From: Adenophora triphylla var. japonica | Lineage: Eukaryota; Streptophyta; Magnoliopsida; Asterales; Campanulaceae | DNA length: 64,000 nucleotides | Assembly: GCA_022495995.1 (NCBI GenBank) | Contig: JAFEMH010001451.1 | Location: 338,501-402,500 of the forward strand | Reading direction: 5' to 3' | Shown here: piece after piece, positions 55,492 to 64,000 of the stretch | Layout: every line of letters begins with the position of its first letter | Position numbering within the stretch: the stretch's first letter is position 1 | Program-made: the position numbers and the translations under genes | The notes under the pieces: generated by a model | Seen by the model: only the letters and a program-made list of their open reading frames with translations | Told to the model about the DNA's origin: nothing | Database searches by the model: none

Positions 55492-57240
55492 ACCCAAGAA
55501 CAAGAAGTCGAAAGGAAAATATCTATCATATAGATACTTGAAGTAGTAGCAATCATATTGCCCTTCTTCACCTTTTAGGCCTTTCTAATAAGGCTTGCAA
55601 CTTTGCTTCCAATGATAATCTCATTACAATGGTAGCAAAATGCATCCTTTTGAGACACTTTGGGTTTAGCCTTTCGACTTTGACAACTTTTTCCCAAGGT
55701 TTAGCAACCTTTGCTTTACCTTCTTTACCTTCCTTTTTGAACCCCTTTCTTGTGTTAACCATTAACACACTTGCGGATTGCTCCTTTTTGCATTTCATGC
55801 ATTAAGAGCCTTCACTACAACATACATCTTTTGCCTAGCTTGCACTTGGAACATTTCCTTTGTGCGTTGTGCTAGAATAAATATGACTTTCATATGTTCA
55901 AGGTTCTTCATAAGAGCCTTTAAACATGGTGGCAATTATAAGGCAAGCAATATTATTAGAATCATCAACATGTTTCTAATGTTGTTCCTTATTTGCCCTT
56001 TGCAACATTTGCAGCGGGTTCAGCAGGAATGGATTCATCAAGAACGTACACATTTGCCTAAGAACCATTCTTTAGGCTTCTGATCCAATCAGAATTATCT
56101 GTACCATTCCTTTCGAACTTTGTCCTTCATAAGGACGAATCGCAATTTATTGTGTAATGCTACTTCTACAACAAAATATGCAAACTATATGAACACATAT
56201 CAATATCAACATATTTATCTTCTAAGAGAAAATCATGTATTTCACAAATACTCCTACTAAATTATACACCTTCCAATGCAAATAAGCATAATATACATTT
56301 AATGGGCTAAGATCCAACTTTAATTTAATCTCAAGTACGCTATGGCGCACCGCTCAAGATTAAAATTAATTAGGTAGAAAACATCAATCATATCGTATAT
56401 GACTCTTAGTTCTTTTATGAGATTTATTTAAGACATCATATGTCTAAGCATATTTTAATCTCATCTTATGCCTTGGGTCCTAAACCATTTTGATAACCCA
56501 ATTAAGTTCATCCACTTTAAACGTATAGGAACCACCATTTCCTCATCTTGCTCGCAAACGAATAGAATCAAAGTACCTTGCTATGGCAAGCCCACCCAAA
56601 ACTATCCGAGTGGTCTCAAGTGTTTTAATCTTGGATTGGCATAAAGAACTTAAAAGTTAAAGAAAGGTTCTTTAAAGCAGATTATAAGCATATCAATAAA
56701 GATAATCATAATGTACATCAGGTAAGTTCCCAGGAAAATAGGTGAGCCACAAGGACTGCTTATGTACCAAATCTTTCCTTTCGACAGAACTCTCCTATAC
56801 ATGTACAATTATAATACCAGCTTGATTGCAACATAATCAATACTTTGTATACTGACTTGTTTCTCACAAACAATCAGATTCCTTCAAATTTTGCGTAAAC
56901 TGACTTGTTTCTCATAAACAATCAGAAAACCAAAATTTTATTGTTTCAATTTAAACATTTAGGAAATTACAATTCAATGTTTCAACTAAACATCTAATAA
57001 AGCACTTAACACATAAGAACATATAATTCATGCATCGCAACAATTAATAAAAATCACATTTAAATTAATTAAGCATGCACAAACAATGAATTATCCATCA
57101 TAGCCCTATAAATTTAATGTCCTTTTTCAAATATGATTCTAAATCTTTGATAGGAAAGTCATAAAATCCACTTATCAAACTTACCAATTGGATTCAAATT
57201 AGGGAATTCAATATTCCCTAAAATCTCTCTCTTTCAATCT
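55492..57240 (-). pseudogene. C protease start and gag, decayed
   Basis: Next to B, the minus strand encodes the residues just before the protease active site. Around 55600-55660 a CYHCNE zinc-knuckle start preceded by basic GKAKVAKP-type residues marks the gag end of a TNT-like copia element. Further right only AT-rich, broken frames are seen. A local duplication of about 45 bp (ACTGACTTGTTTCTC repeated) is at 56847-56935. The expected 5' LTR and PBS are not found before D begins near 57250. Confidence 0.65.
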
Positions 57241-57249
57241 CCCTCTATT

Positions 57250-57564
57250 TTGAGCTTTTTGGTCAAAAGAAAGTTTTAGCAATAATAGATCAAGTAACCA
57301 AGTATGTCAGAATTCAAAGCTCCCCTTGAATTGGATGTGTGTGAGGATGTGTAGACACATTCACACAAAAACTGCATAGAGATTAGATAGAACAAAAATT
57401 GCAGTTTAACAAACCTATCATAATAACATCCAACAATGTTTAGGAGGTTACAGACCAATTCAGTTTTAAAAACAAATACCAAGCAAGCAAACAGTTCAAA
57501 AGTTTAACCAAAACATGAAAACTAAACTAGATTATCAAGCTTCAAGCTCCCCTGAATTCAAACA
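57250..57564 (-). other. D 3' flank of env-like gene
   Basis: No supported gene. It contains the repeated word GGATGTGTGTGAGGATGTG (57337-57360), characteristic of D. Confidence 0.5.
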
Positions 57565-59518
57565 TCTCCCTAGCTTCCCCATCCAGCATTAGTAGGAACA
57601 TCATCAGCAACTTCTTCTTCCTCTTCCCCCTCTTTTTGACTAGAAAGTGTAGTATTCCATTTCCTAAGATTCACCTTCAAAGCCTTTATATTCTCAGTAG
57701 GAGTCTAGGAGGCAATCAGTTGAGATTTGAGGGCTATGGATAGTGCTTCAGCAGCTGTGATCTCAGCATCTAGAGCTTCCAGTTGAGCATTGATAGAGTC
57801 CTCATATGTGCGACTGGATGTGGCCCCATCTTGACTCACATCTTCAAACTCAGTTCCCGATGGCAGATCAACAAACCTTTGCTTCTTGTATTGGAGGGTT
57901 TTGGTCTCTTTTAGCAGTTTAAACTCACTCACCCTAGGCTCACCCTTTTCTGTCTTAACCCCTTGAGCAACAAGGATTTAGGATGTGAGAGAGGGATAAG
58001 GGAGGGACCATTTCTTAGAAGGAGACTCACAGTACACACAAATCTTTTTAAAGATAAAAGCCCCAACATTAATGGCTTTCCTAGTACTCAACTTATACAT
58101 CAAATCAGCATGCACCCTTCTAACAGAGGTTTTATTATTGGAAGGGCAAAGATTGATTGTGATGATGAGATGGAGAAAATAGTAAAATGAGGTGAGGGAT
58201 CCACTACCAAGGTTATTAGGTTTTAAGGGCCAAGCTTTAAGCTTCCCATGTGTTAAGGTGGATACAATCCCATCCTAAGAAACCTCACAATCTTCATCTG
58301 GCATTTCCTCTAGCCCATGAAAGGTATTAATGACAGAGGGGGATAAGGATATGAATTTCCCTCTGACATAAACAGTGAAAACCATAGGGGATGCATGGTT
58401 ATTCAAGCCTTTGGACAAGTTGGCATAAAACTCATGCAAAATTTTGGGAAAGAAGGTTTTGGGGTGATCCACAGTCATCAAAAGACCCCTATCTTCAAAC
58501 AATTGGACCAACCCTAGCCTAGCAAAAGATTCCTTATCCCTCTTCATTTCCTTGATCATTTCCTTGTTTACTATTTGCTCATAACTCTCAAAGGCATCTA
58601 GAGACAGAAATTTAGGGGAAACAAGGATCATGGCAGTAGATGAGGAGAGAGATTGGTTGACAGCCTGGAGGATGTGCGTTTGGATGTGTACACATCTGAG
58701 GTCACATCCTTTGGGGGAGAGGGTTGTCTTTCTTCTTCTTCAACATTTGTCTCCTCAGTAGCAGCTTGTTCCACTTCTTGGTCTTCTTTTTCTTGTTCTA
58801 TCTCTTCAGGCCCTAGCTTGAAGTTCTCATCCTTAGCATTTTCATCACTCTCATCATCTCCTTTTACAACTTGTTAAGGCTCAGTTTCTACTACCTTCTT
58901 CTTCCCTTTTAGAGCCTGCAACAAATTTACAAGGGGCTCCTCTTCTGTTTCAGCTTGACAGGGAGTATCCTTTTGAGCCCTAGGCCTTCTAACCACCCTG
59001 AATTGGGTGTCATCCTCCTCTTCTTCTTCATCTTCAAGCATAATTGTTATGGAAGGTTTCCCACCAGGTAGTTTCTGGTGCTTGGATTTATCAGCTTCAG
59101 ACAGCTTTCTAACTCTATGAGATCTCCTCAATTTTTTAGGAGGAGAGGTCTTGACTTTAGCAACTTTCCCTTTAGAGATGGAGGGTGGTTCCTTCCTTTT
59201 CTTTGAAATTTGGGAAACCACGGGAGGAACAAAGGACACTGGTGGAGATGTCTCACCAGTTGGTGGAATTGAAGATGATGAAGGGGTAGGTACCTTCAAG
59301 GTAGAAGGAACATAGGTAGGCTCCTCAATTGTAGGTTCAAATGGAGAAGGCACCTCCATTGATGGAGTTTCAGAGGTTAATTGCTCCAATGTTGGTGGAA
59401 CAGAGACAAACGAGGGAGGTTGAGCTTCTTGCTCAGATTGATGTGCATCAGGCATCGCCATGGAAATTGGCTGCACATCCAAGATGTTTTGCTTAAGAAA
59501 AGGGTTTGATGGCTTCAT
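57565..59518 (-). pseudogene. D env-like gene (Sirevirus extra gene), broken
   Basis: It starts with ATG at 59518. The first 214 codons are Pro/Ser/Thr-rich with a basic KKLRRSHRVRKLSEADK stretch and an acidic EDEEEEEDD run. After TAA at 58874 the frame goes on with an acidic stretch, then at 58631 MILVSPKFLSLDAFES begins a globular part of 118 codons that resembles the putative plant transposon protein family and the S1 exon 2 product. A coiled-coil-like ALDAEITAAEALSIALKSQ lies near 57720. The order of domains differs from S1: the Pro-rich part comes first. The promoter lies beyond the inserted E LTR. Confidence 0.72.
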
Positions 59519-59540
59519 TGATTTTTCAATTTAGGTTACT

Positions 59541-61188
59541 GAATGTACGCTCGCCGAAATTAGAAATGTTTTGGGATTCGCCACGCCATGTTTATGAGGT
59601 ACACTTTGAAAAACCTTTTTGAAAAGAGAAAATGGGTTCGGGGTCAGGTTACGTGTTGGGAAGAACCGAGAGTTCACCCAACACGCCTCGTAAACGAGTC
59701 TTTCTATTGTTCAACATCCAATTCATTCAATAAGTGTGTGCAAATGTGTGTGACAAAATATATGATAAAATGCATTTTAATGCTTTATTTTATTGCTCAA
59801 CTGAGAACATTACATCTTGTGAACCATTTACTACGGGAGGCCACATCCCGATTACAAAATACTTGGACATATTACAACATAAAATGTCCTCTGTAAATGG
59901 CCTATTATGTCGCACTACACAGGACAAGGCATGGCCAATTGTGTCATGCGACACATGGTGCCATTTTCAGTGGACTTAACAAGTTTGAAACTGCAAAGGA
60001 ACCAAAGGATGATCTCAACCAAAATCAATAGATTACACAGCCACGAGATAACAGAGATCAACACAATCACTTCAAATGAGTGTGGATATTGAGGATCCAC
60101 ACTCTACTTTGAGTGACAAGCAAACTAAATGAACGAATTACAATTGAAATGATGGCTTCTGCAGAATGGCTAGTTATGTCGCACAACTCAGGACATGGCT
60201 TGGCCAGTTCTGTCTCGTGACACAACCTGCCATCTGCAGAAGCTTTTGCAATGGATCGATTACAGATGAAATGAAGGAACCAGAAGATCAAATGGCACCA
60301 AAACAGATCACACAGATCGCAGAATATAAGATCAACACTCAATCATTCAAGTGAGTGTGGATATGGGGAGATCCACACTCCCTTGATGAATAAGTCACAA
60401 TTGCATCCAAAATTAACTCATAAACATGAAATAATACCAAGCAAAGTCACTTAAACAGAGAGATGGCAATTGCAACTTGATAATTAGAGCAGATGGAGCT
60501 TAATTATCAAGTTGTGAATGGAAATTGTATATGAATTGTGTAAAATAGCAAATAGAGAGAGAGATGGAGGAAGTTGTTACCCTTGTAGATCCACAAATTC
60601 TATACCAAGTTAGGTATAGAATTCTTCTATAACAGCCTCAGATCCAGATTGAACTTGTGAATGGTGGTGGATTGAGGATCTAGGTGGTAGTGTGCGAGTT
60701 GGGTTGAATGGATATATGAGATAGAGAGTGAATTGAGAGGATTGGTGTGTGTTTGAGGAGAAGGATGAGTTTCTGGGATGAATTTGGTAGAGTGACCTTA
60801 AGGAGGCTGGAAAAGGATCCCAAAATGAGAGGGGGAGGGTCTTATTTATAGCCTGCTGGTGAGGGGCAACTTGTGTCGCACGACTTTGCGTTGTGCCTTT
60901 TCTTGGCTCATTATTTCGCATGACTTGGCTGGCCACTTAACCATTTCTGGTGCCAACGACCTGTTCTGGAACATTCCGAGTTAATTCCTTAAAGGTCCAA
61001 AACAAATAATTCACTATAGGTCCTTTTGCATGGAAAAAATACTTAAAAGTACTTCCTTCGCGAGAAACTTATAAAACGTTCTCAGAAGTCTCAGAATGGA
61101 CCAAAAATTTACCAAAATGCCCTTAGTGAAATTTTATTATATTAAAAGGCACCTATAAAGAGTCGTGAATTGGATTGGGTTACTTACA
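59541..61188 (-). repeat. Solo LTR of the E family inside D
   Basis: It is collinear with 32032-33680 over its whole length. The bases before it are GTTAC and after it GTTAG, a near-match target duplication. No E internal sequence is attached. A single LTR with target duplication is the usual product of recombination between two LTRs. It lies 22 bp upstream of the ATG of the D env-like gene, in its leader. Confidence 0.88.
60843..60924 (-). promoter_or_regulatory. E-family LTR promoter (solo copy)
   Basis: TATAAATA at 60850-60843 and GTCGTGCGAC at 60884-60875 on the minus strand; the distal motif at 60924-60914 is mutated. If active it would transcribe into the D env-like gene, which lies downstream on the same strand. 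Confidence 0.55.
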
Positions 61189-61368
61189 GTTAGACAGAGA
61201 GAGAGAGAAAACAAGTATGGTGCGTGTGTGTGAAAGAGAAAATTGGGGCAAGAGGGGAGAAAACACAGATGAGAATTAAGGATGATGTGACGGATGTGAG
61301 TCACATTTATACTCACAACTCCCCCTTTCCTTTACAATTAAGGACTCTTACCTCTCTAGAACCTTAGG
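61189..61368 (-). promoter_or_regulatory. Promoter and CT-rich leader of the D env-like gene
   Basis: On the minus strand: TATAAAT at 61311-61305, followed by the palindromic GTGACTCACATCC and, in the leader, a CT run (61195-61206). The E solo LTR separates it from the coding start at 59518. A copy of the same stretch is at 33681-33857. Confidence 0.65.
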
Positions 61369-62359
61369 CTGGTGGCGTGATGTGATTGATTCCCAAATCG
61401 TCATAAACCCTTAGCATTCATGAGGATAGCCACCAAAAAAATAGAGATTAAATCTAATCAAAATTCTAATTACCTTTTAGGGTAACACCTAATCTCTTTA
61501 GACAAATCCCTTCCACAAATACCCTTCAAAATTGTCCTTCCTTTTTTCGTGAGGATCTTGGTATACAACTTCCTTTTGATAAGAGATATTGGAAATAAAA
61601 AACATATTAAGTCAAAGAATAAATTAGAAATGAAAATAAACTAGAAAATATAATTACAAAGCTCCTTAAATGACCTGAGATGTTGAATGTCTAGCATGAT
61701 GCATCACACAGGTGAACGAAACAATCTCAGTTTCAGATGTGGTGTAGGATGTGAGTCACATTTGAGGACACATCTGATCACAAAAAGTCAATGGGCAATA
61801 ATCTAATTTGCACAGTCTCTAGAATGCATCCACCCATTTTTATCGTGGATAAGAACATACTTGGAGTATCTTTCACTTCATTATTTCCCAAAGATAGCCC
61901 TTTGTCCAATGATCTTTTCAGGTTTGATTTCAAACTATTATCTTGAGAATCACTTAATAACACTGGACTGATTTCATACAAATGGGAGAAGCTATTGTTT
62001 CTCTTGATAATAATACACCAACTGTGAGATAACTAGAAAGATTATATCAAGTTATCAAAAGATAACATGAACAATAAATACCTATAATTAAGTAATTAGA
62101 CATGTCAATAATGTAAGACAAACAAGTGACCACACTGAGATTTTTCATGCTAATGCATGATTTTTTTTTTAGATAGATAATATACAGATGTGTCAACGGA
62201 TGTGTGCACATTTGTGCTCACATCCTCAAATATCACACAAGCCAAGAGGCTTCCTTAAAGAGGAAAATCTATCATGATCTAATCCCTTTTAAATATATCA
62301 GCCAGTTGATTTTCAGTCCCAATAAATTCTAGACACACAATTTTTTTCTACAAGATTCC
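61369..62359 (-). other. D spacer between pol and env-like gene
   Basis: AT-rich and without supported frames apart from the eroded RNase H end near 62350. It carries two D palindromes, at 61748-61775 (GGATGTGAGTCACATTTG) and 62195-62224 (GGATGTGTGCACATTTGTG). Confidence 0.55.
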
Positions 62360-63830
62360 TTATGAAATGGTGTCTAATATCAATATGCTTAGTTCTGGAA
62401 TGTTGGATATGTATAAAGCACTCTTGTTATCACAGAAGTTAGTGAGAATTTTGCTATTCAACCCATAGTCTTTAATCATTTGGTTCACCCATAAAAGTTG
62501 TGTGCAACAACTACCAAGGGCAATATATTCAGCCTCAATTGTGGAGATGGATACACAGTTTTGCTTTCTACTGTACCAAGAAACAAGATTGTTTCTTAGA
62601 TAGAAGCAGCCACCAGTGGTACTCTTTCTATCATCACTATTGTCTGCCCAATCAGAGTCACTGTACCCAACCAAGTTAGTGTTTGTCTCTTTGGAATAAT
62701 GTAACCCTAGGTTTGTAGTCTCATTCACATATTTAATGATCCTTTTCAAGGCCTTAAGATGGGAAACTTTTGGGTTTGCTTGGTATCTAGCACAGAGACA
62801 TACACTATACATGATGTCAGGTATACTAGATGTGAGGTATAAGAAACTACCTATCATGTTTATATACACAGTTTGGTCTACACTTTCACCATCTTTGTCA
62901 TGACTCAGCCTTTGAGATGACCCCCATTGGAGTTTTAAGGTGAGAGGAATGTTCAAGGGAGAACTTTTTCAAAGGGTTCTTAGCATACTTAGATTGTGAG
63001 ATGAACATTCCTTCCTTGAATTGTTTGATTTGTAAACCTAGGAAATAGTTCAACTCTCCTGCCATACTCATCTCAAATGTAGAGGTAATGCTTTTCACAA
63101 ATGCAGTCAACATGGTATCTGAATTTGATCTAAACACTATGTCATCCACATATATTTGAGACATAATAATCTCCCTTTTTTCCCTTTTCACAAACAATGT
63201 CTTATCTACTTCACCTCTATTGAATCCTAGATGGAGAAGATGATCAGTCAACCTCCCATACCAAGCTCTAGGGGCTTGTTTCAGCCCATACAGAGCCTTT
63301 TTCAAATTATACACATGGTTTGGGTATTCATGATCCTCAATGCCCTTAGGTTGTTCTACATAGGCCTCTTTATTCACTACCCCATTCAAAAAGGCACTCT
63401 TAACATCCATCTGATGAAGAGTTATTTTGAGGTACCAATCTAAGCAAGAGCCCCTGAATCTAGAGATACTTAGCCTTCCAAGCCAATTCCAACAATGCAC
63501 TTCTCAGACCGAGAGAGAAGAACTGCGGCCATAAGAGTCTTATGGACTCAATTCTGGCAACAGGGGCAAATGTTTCCTCAAAATCAACCCCTTCAACTTG
63601 AGTATAACCTTGAGCCACAAGTCAGGCCTTATTCCTAGTGATTACCCCTTTTCCATCAGTTTTGTTTTTGAAAATCCATTTTGTACCTGTGACATTCCCA
63701 TGAGAGGGTCTATGTACTAGGGTCCAGACATTATTCTTTTCTAACTGACTCAACTTTTCTTGTATGGCCAAAATTCAGTCCACATCCTTTATAGCCTCAT
63801 TTATGTTTTTAGATTCAATGTTTGAAACAT
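62360..63830 (-). pseudogene. D reverse transcriptase and RNase H
   Basis: From right to left: TKWIFKNK near 63680, an [12 protein letters not shown] block near 63570, [35 protein letters not shown] and the catalytic box YVDDIVFRS. The next frame (62956-62360) holds YSVCLCARYQANPKVSHL, the RNase H SDSDWADNSDDRKSTTGG, EAEYIALGSCC and [10 protein letters not shown]. Stops at about 63630 and a frameshift at 62930 break it. The blocks are close to those of S1, hence the Sirevirus assignment. Confidence 0.9.
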
Positions 63831-64000
63831 AACAAAAAAAACTTACCTTGTAGAAGGCAGATTAGCATCTCCATAAACCAGCTAGCTCCCTTTAATTTAC
63901 CTTTCCCTTTTGTTTGGTTTTCACCTGATCATGCACATCTCCTACTATTTGAGAGGTGGGATGGTTTTTCTAAATTTTGGATGGAATATCCCTTCATATG
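63831..64000 (-). other. D integrase-RT linker
   Basis: I see no catalytic motif in the last 170 bases. By position this is the linker before RT or the distal end of integrase. Confidence 0.4.

Larger units (their letters stand above)
57250..64000 (-). mobile_element. D: Sirevirus-type Ty1/copia element, partial, split by an E solo LTR
   Basis: RT/RNase H lies at 62360-63830 and an env-like gene at 57565-59518, as in S1. Neither LTR of D is in the window. Palindromic words of the type GGATGTG...CACATCC recur through D (57340, 58680, 61295, 61750, 62200). The left border with C, between 57240 and 57340, is not sharply visible. Confidence 0.82.

Overview
The window looks like a repeat-filled intergenic region of a seed plant, probably a eudicot with a large genome. 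I see no single-copy host gene, rRNA or tRNA. Nearly every base belongs to one of six LTR retrotransposons that are nested in each other. I use these labels. S1 and D are Sirevirus-type Ty1/copia elements with an extra env-like gene. C is a Tork/TNT-like Ty1/copia element. A, B and E are Tat/Ogre-lineage Ty3/gypsy elements, recognised by reverse transcriptase, two RNase H domains, integrase, a PBS like the Ogre tRNA-Arg type, and repeat-rich 3' regions. The species cannot be named from this sequence.

Layout: 1-13505 is S1 on the minus strand (3' LTR cut by the window edge, env-like gene, pol, gag, PBS, complete 5' LTR). S1 sits in the 5' UTR of A, whose remainder runs 13506-30187 on the plus strand (decayed gag-pol, two antisense genes, tandem repeats, 3' LTR). 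A sits in the reverse transcriptase gene of E (30188-33680, minus strand, 5' part only). At 33681-33857 is a short copy of D promoter sequence. C follows on the minus strand (33858-38360 and 55492 to about 57240), split by the complete 17.1 kb element B (38361-55486, minus strand, with 5-bp target duplications CATAT). From about 57250 to 64000 is D on the minus strand, interrupted by a solo LTR of the E family (59541-61188).

A and B belong to one family and lie in opposite orientation. Besides pol, each carries two genes on the antisense strand between integrase and the 3' LTR. Gene 1 has a plant mobile domain (PMD) and four exons whose lengths agree between A and B. Gene 2 resembles the plant DUF7745 family. 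Each gene has a TATA-like box preceded by a pair of GC-rich palindromic motifs. The same paired motif precedes the LTR TATA box and also occurs in the 5' UTR. These genes run tail-to-tail with pol.

Other noteworthy layers are: a related paired palindrome upstream of the TATA box in the LTRs of two unrelated families (E and C); a strand-biased word, GCGGTT, repeated about 65-70 times through S1; separate TATA promoters for both Sirevirus env-like genes; several tandem arrays whose units form small hairpins; loss of gag-protease from both B and E; and a duplicated E-LTR/D-promoter junction. Most coding regions carry stops or frameshifts, so they are annotated as pseudogenes.
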